A stretch of DNA of 64,000 nucleotides from Dryocosmus kuriphilus (Eukaryota > Arthropoda > Insecta > Hymenoptera > Cynipidae): the NCBI GenBank assembly GCA_038277395.1, contig CM076192.1:54793119-54857118 (forward strand). The letters run 5' to 3'. Position 1 is the stretch's first letter. Each line of letters starts with the position of its first letter. Both the position numbers and the translations under genes were made by a program. A model generated the notes under the pieces. That model was not told the origin of the DNA and searched no databases. It saw only the letters and a list, made by a program, of their open reading frames with translations. This document shows, piece by piece, positions 10,433 through 22,584 of this stretch.

Positions 10433-13127
10433 TTACTTGTCTAGCAATAAATGGTATGGCATTTTGTACTTCATTTTAAATGGAGCTTCCTCCCTAGTGA
10501 GTATTCTTACATCCTGCAGTTCAGGAGTGCTTTCAATTTGTGAATCATAAAATTTTTTCGTTTGATCATATAATTCTTTTTCAATAAGTGGAATATTAAG
10601 TTTTTTGTGAATATCTACGTTTTTGTCCCTAGGATTTGCATCTGTTATCATCCTAAGACACTTGTTCTGTAATCTTTGCAGTTTAAAAATATTAGAATTA
10701 GAATTACTGGTATTACTCCAAACTGGAGCTGCATAAAGCATCATTGCTTTTATAATTGTATTATAAAGTATAGTTTTATTTTTTTATGTTTAATTTACTT
10801 TTTCTGCGAATCAGACAGAAAAGAACTTCTATCATTTTGTGAACTTTCTTTTTGATTTCTTCGATATGCACAGAATAATTTAACGTATAGTATAAGTTAA
10901 GCCCAAGATATTTAGCTTTAGTTTTACACTCTATTAATGTATTTTCCATGTAAAAATCAGGAATTTTTTCTTTTTTAGACCTATGAGTAAATATGATTAG
11001 ATCAGTCTTTGAAGCATTAATCTTAAGTTTCCACTTATCGAAATATTCGGTTAGTATGTTTGCATAGTTTTGCAATCTAATTATGGCAAAACGCTTGCTC
11101 ATAGACGCAGTATCGTCTGCAAAAAGTGAGAGCATTATACCTAACAGTCTTGGAATGTCATTAATATAGAATAGGAAGAGGACCGGACCGAGAATGGACC
11201 CCTGAGATACTCCTGCTGCAATATTCTGTTCATCGGATTACGCCCCGTTTGCTGAGACTATAAATTTTCTACCTCTGAGATAGTTTTGTATTACTTTAAT
11301 TAAATATTTCGGCAAGCTATATTTATCTAGCTTGAATATTAAGTCCCGGTGCCAGACGGTATCGAAGGCTTTTTCCATATCCAGCAATAGCATTGCCGTA
11401 GACATATTTTTATTAAAATTTGTACTAATGAAATTTGTTAGTTTTGTTAATTGCTGGACAGTATTCCTTTGCGGCCTGAAACCAAATTGCTCTGGGATCA
11501 GAACCTTGTTAATTGATTCAAAAATTCTAATTCTGTTGTATATAATACTTTCAAAAAGTTTGCCTAAGGTGGGCAGTAGACTAATTGGTCGATAGCTAAC
11601 TGCAAAAAGTTTATCTTTCCCGGATTTATGAAAAGGTAATATGTTCGCAATTTTCCATGCTGTCGGAAAATATGACAAAATTAGACAAGCATTGAAAATA
11701 TATGTTAACTGAACAACTGCCTTTTGGGCAGATTTTTTAAAATAATATTTTGGATACCGTCTGGTCCTGGTGCCTTTCTCGATCCCGTCCTCATAATTGC
11801 TTTCTTGATCTCGCTAGGTGTGACTAACTTAACTTCTAACCTATCTACCGGTTTTCCTGAGATCTCTCGATACTTAGCGTTGACTCGGTGCTCGGTGCCC
11901 TCATTTCCCATGTCCTCTGTCTGGTGGTGAACCATCTCAAAATGCTCAGCTAAGGTGTTGGTTTTGTCAGAATCTGTCACGCCAGACCATTTTTACCATG
12001 GAGGGTGGGAATCAAATTTTACTTTTTCTTTGTGAGGCAGTTTGCCATTTTTCAGAGACTATTATCATGAACTTTAAGGTGTGTTAACTTATCTCCCCAA
12101 TTTGTGTTTTCAAATTTAAAGATCTCTCTATTTATTTTATTTACTAACTGGTTTTTAATTTTACGAACCGCGTCACTACTAGTTCTTGGTAAATTCTGCG
12201 TAGCGAATTTCTGAGTCTAATTAGTTTTCTGATAAAGAACGGAAGAGGTTTATGCATAGTCTCCGGCATTCTCTTGGGGATCCATTCGTTGGACGCCCTG
12301 GAGATGGCACCGATCAGCGAGTCAACACTACTATCTATATCCTCAATAGATTGCAAGTTAGATTTTTAAAAATATATTTTGATTAATACTAGATCGCATT
12401 TTTGGCCAATTTGCTTTTTTATAATTAAAATATACGCGGTCATGTTTTTGTAAATTATTTTGAACATTTAGGTTAATTATCACAGGATTATGATCTGAGG
12501 AGAGATCATCTATCACTTCTAAATCTATATTATAAGAAATGTTTTTGGCTAGTCCAATATCCACTACGCTCGGTAAGGCATTATTATATGGATACAATGT
12601 GAAATTATCAGGCGCAAGAATTAAGTACATATTTTTAATCGCATACTGGTGCAGGATCTTTCCATTTGTATTACTCCTGCTGCACATCCAATCCAAACTT
12701 TTGGCGTTTAAATCTCCAAACAAAATAACTTTCTGATTATATTTAAAAATTAGGTCAAGATCATTAACATTTAGCTTACATTGCGGTGGATTGTATGCTG
12801 ATACAATCATGGTGTTATCGGACAGCCTTACCGCCACTGTTTCTATCGACTCAGTTCCTAATAAAATTTCAGTGTATTTCAAGTCCATTTGTATAAAAAT
12901 ATGAGGACCCCTCCTCCTTGTCTAATTAACCTATCTTTATGAATGACATTATATCCTGGCACATAAGGATTATATTTAGGGTTTAAGCGAGTTTCATTTA
13001 CAAGCATGATATCTATCTTATAATTTTTCATAAAGTCTTTGAGCTCAGATATATTGTTTCTGAGCCCATTTGCACTCCAATGTGCCAATCTAATTTCATT
13101 CGTAGTTAATCTAATTCCTGACATCAT
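10433..13127 (-). pseudogene. ORF2 endonuclease-reverse transcriptase, broken
   Basis: The endonuclease starts 'IRLAHWSANGLRNN' (13127) and shows 'VNETRLNP', 'GGGVLIFL' (about 12910), 'LFGDLNAKSLDW' (about 12720) and the 'SSDHNPVII' block (about 12490). The linker shows 'SRKAPGPDGIQNIILKNLP' (about 11760). The RT follows with 'YRPISLLPTLGKLFES' (about 11590), 'LLDMEKAFDTVWH' (about 11370), a damaged GVPQGS region at about 11200, and 'LSLFADDTAS' (about 11130). The C-terminal part ends 'KMPYHLLLDK' at 10433. At least five frame breaks or stops. FADD replaces YADD, as in the related copies. Confidence 0.82.
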
Positions 13128-14338
13128 TTACGAGATCAGCAAATACAATAAGTCTATCCAGATCATTCTTACACGTTAATAATTTAGATTTTAAATTTCT
13201 AATTGCCCTCAGCATCTTACCTAGATCACATATATTATTTAGCTCATTGAGCTCAGTTGTCAGGTCCACGAAGTCCGTTGCGAAGTTCTGCTCACATCGT
13301 CCATCGTCTCTAAAGTTGTGCTTGGCAGCTCCATTTGTAGTAAGCACCTCTGTCGACGTGCCCCATCTGTGCTTAGCTGGTCCAGGGGTTGTAAGCACCT
13401 TTTGTGTTGCTGCTGGTTTCAACGGTGGAAAATTCACGTATGTTTTTGAGGGTGGTTCCCCTCGGACAGGAATCCTGCTCTGCACCGGCTTAGATTTCTT
13501 TGAGTCCATTTTTTGCAAATGCATGACATATGCATCGCACTTCGAGTAACTTGCGGGGTATTTACCTTTGCAATTAACACACTGCACAGGATCAGTTTCC
13601 TTTTTTGGGCACACACTAGTGAGATGAGAGCCCACACACTTCACGCACTTCGGATCACTATTACAGTGAGAGGATCCATGACCGAATGTTGACACCTGTG
13701 GCACTGCGTAACACGTCTGGTATTTTTAAATTTTTCCCAGTACACTCTAACACAACAAATGTACCTGATTTCGCGAACCACTTTCAGATCCACATCCGGT
13801 TCCAAAGTGATGAGAAAACTGGGATGATGAATTTTTGTGGGGAAGGAATCCTTCTCTACTCTGTTCTTACGTTTTTTTGAGTGGTGTGGCTTTCCTACAC
13901 TTGACACCTTGTTCTTCCAGATCAGTCATTATGTTTGGGATTTGGAGGTTAGGTAGGCCTTTGAGCACCATGCTCTTGAGTCTCTGATCCTTGAACATGT
14001 GTGTAAAATATGGTATGTTGCCCTCGCTCAACGCTTTACGTAGAGCGTCGAAATCCTCAATATTTTCAGCTCGGACTGAGAGTCCATCTTTCACCATAGC
14101 TACTTTAATGTTTTTGCTGGGAGTACCATTTCGTAGTTCTTTAATCATCTCGGCATAGTCTGCACTCAACCTTGTGATTACTATAGGGGGGATTTTTTCT
14201 CTTTTTCGACGCCATGCTGACTTCGTTGATCGCTTCTTCATCACTGTTTTCACTAACACTTACACTGTTTCCCTTGCGGCGAGGTTCATCATCACCCGCA
14301 AGCGGATCAAAACGGTTTTGAAACAGGCACTTCACCAT
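13111..14338 (-). pseudogene. ORF1 (PRE_C2HC and CCHC gag-like protein), broken
   Basis: Start 'MVKCLFQNRFDPLAGD' at 14338, then an acidic stretch, then 'YFTHMFKDQRLKSMVLKGLP' (about 14015), matching the PRE_C2HC region of Jockey ORF1 proteins. 'WEKFKNTRRVTQCHRCQ' follows (about 13730) and opens three CCHC knuckles, with 'CNSDPKCVKC', 'CPKKETDPVQCVNC' and 'YSKCDAY' visible down to about 13510. The C-terminal part ends 'VFADLVNDVRN' at 13111. Frame breaks fall at about 14230, 13870 and 13690. In intact relatives the protein coats element RNA. Confidence 0.8.
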
Positions 14339-14503
14339 TGTCACCCTTGTGACGTTTGTTATTTCCCATGATGCCGAAATCGATGCACGACGGAAGCACA
14401 AGCCATCAATCATTGATCAATTTCCAATTCAATTCTAATCTGTAGCACAAGCAGATACACAGACTCTAACTGCCATTGATAATTCATTAACGTGTACAGA
14501 CTG

Positions 14504-15176
14504 CCCTACTGCAAATTCCTATATAGTCTCCTGTAAAGGATCCTATAAAGCGACCTATGTAGTTATCTTTATAGGATCCTATATAGGATCCTACGTGGGT
14601 GTTTCCTTCTAGGTAGTACCTATAGGATTTGGCACAGGATCCTATATAGTTTTTGGTACAGGATCCTGCGTAGGATCCTACGTCATTTCCTATAGGTGGC
14701 ACCTATGTCCTATGTAGGATCCTACATAGGAAACACATATTTTGAAAATTATTTTGAAAAATAAAATAAAATGATGCGCAGTAGTTTCCTGTAAGAGCTA
14801 CAGTTGCGCAGTAGTTTTTCTGGGCTGTTGTATTGACAAAGTACATATATAAACATAATTATATTTCCTTATTATTATTATTAATTTTTTAATGTTTAAA
14901 TTAATTTATTAACTAAGTATATAACATTAGTATCCTATATAGGATCCTATATAGAATCCTTTATGTTTCACCTATAGGTGCCACCTATAGGAAATGACGT
15001 AGGATCCTACGCAGGATCCTGTACCAAAAACTATATAGGATCCTGTGCCAAATCCTATAGGTACTACCTAGAAGGAAACACCCACGTAGGATCCTATATA
15101 GGATCCTATAAAGATAACTACATAGGTCGCTTTATAGGATCCTTTACAGGAGACTATATAGGAATTTGCAGTAGGG
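14504..15176. mobile_element. Foldback element with perfect about 200-bp arms built from TAGGATCCTA
   Basis: The left arm (about 14504-14706) and right arm (about 14974-15176) are exact reverse complements over at least 198 bp; both strands therefore encode the same 66-residue phantom peptide. Inside each arm the self-complementary word TAGGATCCTA and close variants (TATAGGATCCTATA, AGGATCCT) occur many times. The loop of about 270 bp has more TAGGATCCTA copies at each edge. No coding capacity. TTAACG occurs just outside both ends (14487-14492 and 15179-15184) but not flush with them, so it is only a weak target-site candidate. Perfect arm identity implies recent origin or gene conversion. 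Confidence 0.85.
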
Positions 15177-15184
15177 TGTTAACG

Positions 15185-15455
15185 TTAAACACAAAATGAT
15201 CAATTCAAAAATGAAATCCCAGTTTTTCCGAAGCGTTATTGGCCCACCATAAATCATCCCAAATTTTTTCTGCGCCAATGGCGTAAGCGTGTCGGTCTTG
15301 CCAGTAGCTGAAGCTCTTTTGTTCGAGGTACGACGCAACAGCCCCTTGCAAGACGACACGTTTACGCCTTTGGCATTAAAAAATTTGCGATGGTTTATGA
15401 CTGATATCTGGTGAACCGATCCTGCTTCCAAATAACTATCCTTTGTAACAGCCAT
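15185..15455 (-). other. Unassigned short ORF (about 90 codons)
   Basis: From ATG at 15455 the minus strand is open to the edge of the foldback element. It encodes a basic, Ser/Thr-rich peptide with 'MAVTKDSYLEAGSVHQ' at the start and 'GKTDTLTPLAQKKFG' in the middle. Base composition is much less AT-rich than its flanks. I do not recognise the family. It may be a gene fragment or part of an element interrupted by the foldback insertion. Confidence 0.3.
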
Positions 15456-16254
15456 TAGGTCCCATTACATTTTAGCTAAAAAAGGAAACCTTAATAATGA
15501 ACAAACAAAAAGTAATAAAACTTTTTAAAAGTAATTTTATTATTGATTTTAAACAAAAAAATTCAACTTTATGACAAGCTCCTGCAATGAATAGAAGATG
15601 AAAACGAGACTCTGTTTAATATTGTTTACAGCACAAAGAGATTATTTTATCAAAAAGTATATGATGCCAGTATTTAATTAAATTTTTCTTTATTGATATA
15701 CACGTTTCCAGAAGATTTCATTTAAACTCATTAAAGATATGGGGCGTTAAAGTATGTGCAGCATTCAAAAATGTGCATTAACTTGGTAAGTATAAACACT
15801 TGAATATCATTTTTCGAAGAAAGTCGAAGTAGACCCGAAAAGGAGTCTTTTATTACTTGAAAATTTTTTGATACAATTATTTGCTATAAAAGAAAAACAG
15901 TTTTTTATTCTAGCTCTGAATTTTCGTATTTCTTTAATCGATGTATTCTCCAAACTAATCATGCATATCAAAAAAACATGTGCATTCGAAAGAGATGCAC
16001 CTTCCGGAGTAATCCAACTTTTTTTTCAAACTTTTTGCTGTGAAATTCATAGTTCAACCAAAATGAGCACAATTATCTTTTTTCTAATTTTTGAATGTAA
16101 TTTTCAATTTTTGATGTCAAAAATGTAACGAATCAAAAATTAAATAATTTAAAAAATAATAAAACTCGAATATCTCGAAACTGATCCATTACGGGTTAAT
16201 CGCCCAAATTTTTCGTAACTTACAGAACATTTTACATAATATTCATCAAAAACA
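15456..16254. other. AT-rich non-coding stretch
   Basis: No gene, RNA or repeat could be supported; the ORF at 15868-16128 is low-complexity and has no recognisable domain. Confidence 0.45.
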
Positions 16255-17165
16255 TCTTCTCACCGCGCGCTTCGCGCGAAGTATGAGTGCGCCTAGGACG
16301 CGCGTCTGTTGGCACTCGCGCTTCGCGCTCGATAATTACATTTTTTTACAACACATTGCAGATTGGTAAAGTTTTTTTGTGATTTTCCAAATTTTCACAA
16401 TGCAGGATTTCGATTCTTAGAAGTAAAACGATGAGTCTTATTAATAAATTTTGTATCTCTTTCCAAGGTGAACAATTCTGCTTGTTAATTTTTTCCTCGT
16501 ATCTTGAATAGTTTTGCTGAAAAGTGGTTTCCTTTATATTTCATAAAATGTATCACGAATAACTCAAAAACTACGCGTCTATTAAAAAAAAATGATAGGG
16601 AGCAAATTCGAAGATATTTTTGAGGTAAACAACTTTGTCTATTATCATTTTTTTGGTATCTTGAATATTTTGTCAAGAAACCACAGTTTTTAATTTTTAA
16701 TAACGTTTTCTCGATTAAAACAAAAACCGTGCTTTTTATCAAAAAATGGTTGAAACAAAATTTGTAGATTTCGTTTGATGAATAATTTTACCCTCCACTG
16801 TTTTCTTTGTATCTCGCATAGTTTAGCCGGAAAACCGATTTTTTGATTTTGTGGAAACCGTTTTTGGTGGATAAAACCATAACCGTTGGTCAAAACCCGC
16901 TGGTTAATGAACTTGTTCTTTCTTTTTATGCCTTAAAGTAGTGTGCCAAAGCACAATCAAATCCTATGAGTCCTTCGAAAGTTATCGCGACCACACACGT
17001 CACGACAACGACAACGACAACAACAGACAGACAGACAGCGTCGTAAAAACCGTTTTTTTTTTACTCAAGAGGTCTCAAAACGTGGAGATTTGATGAAAAC
17101 TGGGGGGGGGGGGGGGGTCAAATTTTACACAAATCTAATACCTTCTCTGATGAGAATAATAAAAA
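16255..17165 (+). repeat. Interspersed repeat family with GC-rich 5' block, copy A
   Basis: Starts with the GC-rich block CGCGCGCTTCGCGCGAAGTA (16263) and CTCGCGCTTCGCGCTCGATA (near 16316). It continues through AT-rich sequence with AAACCGTTTTTGGTGGATAA (about 16856) and CGTAAAAACCGTTTTTTTTT (about 17042), then ends at AATACCTTCTCTGATGAGAA (about 17137-17156). The same blocks in the same order occur at 24400-25475 and 30240-30872. No ORF. A run of 16 G (17102-17117) lies near the 3' end. The family is unnamed here; it may be a non-autonomous DNA element. Confidence 0.7.
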
Positions 17166-17985
17166 TACGACGGACTTAAAACGACATACAGAAATACCTC
17201 CAGCTCCTACGGACCTAGGAGTACGAGATTCTGGGTCACAGCAAAGTCGATTCGACTTGTATTGACCTGGAAACGCGAAAAACTAAATAATCGACTTTTG
17301 GAGACCCCTGATCTAGGTTCAAAAAAAAATTTTTTTTGCTACATTCACTGAATTTCCGTGAACAGATACTTACTTTTTAAAAATGAAAATAAAATATAAA
17401 AAATAATTAAATCAATCAAATGAAGAAATAAAATGATCATCCATTTCTATGGAAACTTGTATTAGTCTAGGGATACATTTATTGATATTATTCTGAATTA
17501 CAATAACGAAATATTTCGACAGCTCAGAGCTTCAAAATTACAATACAAATCAATCTTTACATGGTTCAATTCAGCATTCTCCGCAATTAAACTTGGAATA
17601 GGGTAAGTGTACGAGTCTCCGGTCACGTGTTAGTGATTAGACAATCGCATGTATTTTGTATTAGGAATAGTGCAGTTAACGATAATTATGAAAGTAAATA
17701 GATGTTTCCGTTTCGCATACTGTCTTGTATTTTGAATCGAGAAAAAAACAACGTGTAAACGATTTTTAGTTTCACGGTATTTAAAATTTCCGGGAAGCCA
17801 GTCACCGCTTATCGACATTTTGGGATAGTGCGCTATATTTTGCGTCGCAAAATAGAGCGTTTTTGTTTCGAAGTTGTGACTTATTTAATTTTGATTTTAC
17901 TTGAATCGCTGTATTTATGAAATGTGGGAGACCTAAAATTTTTGAAATTCTTTACAATTCCAATTTATATACCGCATAAGTATGC
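17166..17985. other. Non-coding stretch upstream of the 18-kb element
   Basis: Nothing recognisable. It precedes the candidate target-site duplication at 17986. Confidence 0.4.
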
Positions 17986-18288
17986 AAAGATTTTTAATTC
18001 TCGATTCATTCATTGATTCGATTCGATTCATTCATTCTCGTGATTCGAAGTGTGCTTCATTTTGTGATTGGATACTCTCGATGAAAGTGTGAATCTTTTA
18101 CGATTTTTCTCTCATTGGACATAAGGGTGATTACTATTACAGTGTGCTAGTGAAAAGTGTACATATTATTGATAGAAGAAGGCGTGTGGCGCGCTTCTAT
18201 CGATGCATCCTCACTCAGGCCAAAGGCGTGTGGCGCGTGGACTGAAGGAATAGTGAGCGAACGAACAAGCCCTTTTGCCGTCGGCAAA

Positions 18289-19572
18289 ATGCCTAAGAAC
18301 CCGAAACTCATGGTCAGAGACTGGGCTGACAGCAGCACCAGAAATTACAAACCCTACTGCAAAAGTAGTAGCAACGAGCCGCTGAAACTCACAAATCGCT
18401 TTGATGCGCTACAAACATCCAACTCTGACGACATAACCCCTATGGAAGAACAAGAAGAGGTGAATCCAATACCTACAAATCAGGATGGAAGAAATACGGA
18501 AAAGGGAGACAATACCAACGTAGCTGAAACCACTACAAAGAAAGGAAGACCACCACCTATAATACTTGAGCAGACAGTAGAAGATTTCGGTATCCTCATA
18601 AACACCATACATGAGGTCACCAACGGAGAACCGCATATCAGGAAAAATACTAAATCGACCAAGACAACTATCTACACGGACTCATTCCAGGACCATGCTA
18701 ACATTAAAGAACTGTTAATTAATAATAACATAACCTTCCATACATACTCTATAAGGGGAGAAAAACCGAAGAAGATGGTAATCTACGGACTTGGCCACTT
18801 CATTGTCAGCGATGTTAAGGATAGCCTTGAAAAACAAGGGCTCAAAATTGAAGAAGTCATCAACATGAAGCAGAGATCAGAAGAGTTACAATGGAGAAAC
18901 CCGTTATACCTCGTGACCCTGCATAAGGACACCAAACCTCAAGATGCTTTTAAAATAAAAGTCGTCTGCTACATGAAAATACGATGGGAGCACTACAGAA
19001 ATACAAAAATGGTCACTCAATGCCGAAGGTGCCAAAAATTCGGGCATGGCACCCAACACTGTCATGCCAAACCAAGATGTGTAAAGTGCCTGAAGGAACA
19101 TCTCACAGCGGACTGCACGAATATAAAGGACAAGGACAAACCGCAGTGTGTCAACTGTAAGGGAGAGCATCCAGCAAATTACTCCGGCTGTGAGGCTTAC
19201 AAACGACATCTCGAAAAAGTAAATCAACTTCGACGACAACGACAAGATCAACAGCCAAAAACAAAAGGATACAACGGTACAGCGAAGGAACATTTCCCAG
19301 CCTTACCAACAAGGAACATACAATACAAATCCGCCTGGACTACAGAGCGTGGAATACACAGCAAGCATACTTCAGGAAGCAGAGAAACACATGATAAGAA
19401 CTCACCAGGTATCGAAGATATCACAAACGTTTTCAGGGAGATAAACCAAATCTGCGACCTTGGTAAGCTGTTTAAAATAGCCATTAATCTTAGAAATAAA
19501 ATGTATGCGTGTAAAACCGATTTTGAAAGAATTCAGGCTTTAAATGAGCTAGCTCTTGAACTAGATGGCTAG
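18289..19572 (+). CDS. ORF1 gag-like protein with PRE_C2HC and CCHC knuckles
   Basis: I place the start at 18289 (MPKNPKLMV, 427 residues). The frame is also open from an ATG at 18157, but that stretch carries the repeated GGCGTGTGGCGCG motif and is probably leader. The N-terminal part is polar and acidic. 'RGEKPKKMVIYGLGHFIVSDV' (about residues 155-175) and 'WEHYRNTKMVTQCRRCQKFGHG' match the PRE_C2HC region. Three CCHC knuckles follow: 'CRRCQKFGHGTQHC', 'CVKCLKEHLTADC' and 'CVNCKGEHPANYSGC' (about residues 245-305). The C-terminal part is helical ('IEDITNVFREINQICDLGKL'). In Jockey elements this protein packages the RNA. The frame is intact. Confidence 0.85.
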   Translation: MPKNPKLMVRDWADSSTRNYKPYCKSSSNEPLKLTNRFDALQTSNSDDITPMEEQEEVNPIPTNQDGRNTEKGDNTNVAETTTKKGRPPPIILEQTVEDFGILINTIHEVTNGEPHIRKNTKSTKTTIYTDSFQDHANIKELLINNNITFHTYSIRGEKPKKMVIYGLGHFIVSDVKDSLEKQGLKIEEVINMKQRSEELQWRNPLYLVTLHKDTKPQDAFKIKVVCYMKIRWEHYRNTKMVTQCRRCQKFGHGTQHCHAKPRCVKCLKEHLTADCTNIKDKDKPQCVNCKGEHPANYSGCEAYKRHLEKVNQLRRQRQDQQPKTKGYNGTAKEHFPALPTRNIQYKSAWTTERGIHSKHTSGSRETHDKNSPGIEDITNVFREINQICDLGKLFKIAINLRNKMYACKTDFERIQALNELALELDG

Positions 19573-22267
19573 AAACATAAAGAAAAATTTTTTAAATATC
19601 GTTCACTGGAATGCAGGTGGACTGCCAAACAAAATTCATGAATTACCCACTTTCCTTCAACAGTATGATGTTGACATTTTAATAGTTGGAGAAACGTGGT
19701 TTAAAGAAAATTCAAAATACAAAATTCCGGGATATATCTGTTACAAAAAAGACAGACTCGGTAAAAGAGCGGCAGGGGGAGTAGCCTTGTACGTTAAAAA
19801 TAAAATTCCATGTATAGAAGTCCAAATTAAAAAACTAAATACAATAGAAGCACATGCGATAAAAATAAATAATAATATACTTATAATAGGACTATATGCC
19901 CCTAGAAATAATATTTGTAAAAAAGATTTAAAATATCTTCTTAATATTAACAATAAAACAATAGCTGCAGGAGACCTAAATGCAAAGCATATTAATTGGA
20001 ACTGCTACAATAGTAATAAAAATGGAAAGACAATGCATGACTTCATTGACCGTAATCCATATAATCTAGCTTACCCAAAAAATTTTACACTTTTCCCACA
20101 TAATTTAAAAGCACGACCGAGCATAGTTGACTTAGCCATTATTAAAAACTTACAAAACCCAGAGTTCATAGACGCACTCGACGAACTTGACTCTGACCAC
20201 AAACCTGTACTAATGCAAATTAACGACAAACAAATAGACATTGAATATGGAAAACCTTCGCATTTCTTGAACTATAAAAAAGCAGATTGGAAACTTTATA
20301 AACAAAAACTTAATGAAAACATAACCATCAACGCAGATTTATCTGACACACGAAGCATAGACATAGCTGTAAAAAACCTAACAAAATCAATTAAAGATGC
20401 CATAAATTCCTGTATCCCAAAGCACGAAATAACTTTATTAAATGATAACGTTCCTGAAATTATTAAAAAACAATTTAGAGAAAGAAATTCCCTTAGAAAA
20501 ATATCGCAAAGAACCAGAAATAGACATTTAAAACCTATTATTAACAATCTAAGTAAAAAACTACAACAAGCAGTCCATAACTTCAAAAATGGAAACTGGG
20601 ATAAAAAATTAACTGCCATAAATACAAAAGATAATTCGCTGTGGACAATGACGAGAAAACTAAAAGGAAAAAATAAAAGGCACATCCCACCACTTCAAAG
20701 CCCTGCTGGACCGTTATTAAATGATAAAGATAAAGCTGAAAGTATAGCAAAACATTTTGAAAAAACTCACAAACTTACAGAAAATATAATTGACATAGAA
20801 AATGACGTTAAAGTAGAAAACCTCTATAAAAAAATCAAATTTTTACAACCTAACATAGATAACATCCAATTAACTACCCCTAAAGAGATAAAAAAGGCCA
20901 TAAATAAAACCAAACCTAAAAAAGCACCTGGACTTGATGAAATCCAAAATATAGCTCTAAAATATCTCCCTAAAAAAGTCATAGTCCAAATAACACATAT
21001 TATAAACGCATGCCTAAAGCAAGGTTACTTCCCGGAATCATGGAAAAAAGCAAAAATCCTACCCATACCTAAACCTGGGAAGGATAAAACACTACCTGCT
21101 AATTATAGACCGATCAGCTTGTTAGCCACTCTCAGTAAAATTTTTGAAATAGTAATCCTGAATAGATTACATGAACATGAAAAATGCAAAAAACAGATTA
21201 TACCCGAACAATTTGGTTTTCGAGCAGGCCATTGGACAGTCCAGCAGCTGGCTCGTCTAACAGACTACATAAGCCTACATTTTAATATGAAGCACAGTAC
21301 TGGAGCCCTTTTCCTCGACATGGAAAAGGCCTTTGATACTGTGTGGCATAAAGGACTTATTGTAAAACCTCATAAATATGATATTCCTGTATATTTATTA
21401 AAAATCATAGATAGTTATCTCAGAGACAGAAGTTTTGTAGTACAAATTAATCAACAGTTTTCGTCAGAGAAATTCGTCGCTGCAGGTGTGCCTCAAGGCT
21501 CTGTCTTGGGACCAGTGTTATTTTTTATATTATATAAACGATATACCCAAATCTGAATATGTGCAACTAGCCTTATTTGCTGATGACGCAGCAATATATT
21601 ATGCATCTAGGCGGAAAAAACAAGCTGTGAAAAAATTACAAGAGCAAGTCTTACTTTTAAAAAAAAATTTTTTCATAGGTGGAAACTTAAAATAAATACA
21701 GACAAGACTGAACTGGTAATTTTTTCGCAAAATGTTGGTGATAAAGAAATTCCTAATATAAAAATGTACACTGAAACTATTACTCCTAAAAAACAAGCGA
21801 AATATTTAGGACAAATACTTGATTCTAAACTAAATCACACTAACCATATTAAAGAAGCTCACAGGAAAGCCACAGCTGCTTTAAGCTCTCTATACCCGCT
21901 CCTTTGTCATAAAAGTAAAATGAACGTCACAAATAAACTCACTACGTATAAAACAATCATTAGGCCCATTATGTTGTACGCTGCCCCCATTTGGGGAAAT
22001 ACCTGCGAAACTAATATAGCAAAACTCCAAAGAATACAAAATAAGTGTCTGAGAATGGCTGTAAATGCGAAAAGAGGTACGCGAACCTCCACCCTACACA
22101 ATAATCTAGGAATCGCAACGATAAAACAAGAAATCTCTAAATTAACTGCAGACTTCTATAGTACTCAACTATCTAAGCTAGATATACTTAAAGATACCTG
22201 TCAATTTAGCCGCAAAGAAGTACCTTTTAAAATAAAATACAAACTTCCCCAACACCTAATGATATAA
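19565..22267 (+). CDS. ORF2 APE endonuclease-reverse transcriptase, two small frame breaks
   Basis: The ATG (19565) sits inside ATGGCTAG, the end of ORF1, suggesting re-initiation. APE endonuclease: 'NIVHWNAGGLPNK', 'VGETWF', 'GGVALYV', 'AGDLNAKHINWN' and 'LDSDHKPVLM' (about residues 8-220). Linker with 'KKAPGLDEIQNIALKYLP' (about residue 457). RT: 'YRPISLLATLSKIFE', 'QFGFRAGHWTVQQL', 'FLDMEKAFDTVWHKGL', 'AAGVPQGSVLGPVLF', then 'LALFADDAAI' with catalytic FADD, and a C-terminal region ending 'YKLPQHLMI'. A one-base gain in the T run at about 21523-21530 and a compensating break in the A/T run at about 21660-21675 move the FADD segment out of frame. Both are homopolymer sites, so base-calling error is possible. 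Nicks target DNA and copies element RNA. Confidence 0.85.
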
Positions 22268-22584
22268 ATAGTTATTAATAAATTACAAAATGCATACTTT
22301 TAGCAGTAACTGACGTATCTTGTAAATAATGTAAATATTAGTCATAATCGTAGCAAGTAAGATTATTTATAAATGTAATTGAACAGGTTTTTTCTTCAAT
22401 ATTTTTCCTGCATACTCACACATAACTATATATATAGATATAAATAACTAACTTAATAAAATAAAACCCAAAACTAATTTAGGGTAAAATCGTCTAGATA
22501 GGGACCAAATATGTGTAAACTCAAAGACTTCAATGTAAACCGATTATACTGATAATAAAGAGAATTTTGAACTTGAAAAAAAAA

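Larger units (their letters stand above)
10433..14450 (-). mobile_element. Jockey-type non-LTR retrotransposon, nearly full length, decayed
   Basis: On the minus strand the order is a short leader, ORF1 (about 14338-13111), then ORF2 (13127-10433). The ORF2 start lies within the end of ORF1 (17-nt overlap, 13111-13127). Both ORFs have several frame breaks. The 5' end falls between 14338 and the inverted-repeat element at 14504; the 3' tail is not clear. Confidence 0.82.
17998..22584 (+). mobile_element. Best-preserved Jockey-type non-LTR retrotransposon
   Basis: Complete layout: 5' leader with ATTC/GATTC tandem words (18001-18056), ORF1, ORF2 overlapping by 8 nt, a short 3' UTR, AATAAA at about 22554 and a 12-A tail. 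AAAGATTTTTAA occurs just before (17986-17997) and just after (22585-22596) the element, a candidate 12-bp target-site duplication, although its A-rich edge merges with the tail. Only two compensating one-base frame breaks are seen in ORF2. This makes it the youngest Jockey-type copy in the window. Confidence 0.82.

Noticed and set aside
14487..15199. Two identical small ORFs (66 codons in common) on opposite strands at 14505-14702 and 14978-15175
   Set aside because: They are the two arms of a perfect inverted repeat; the repeated palindrome simply lacks stops in that frame.
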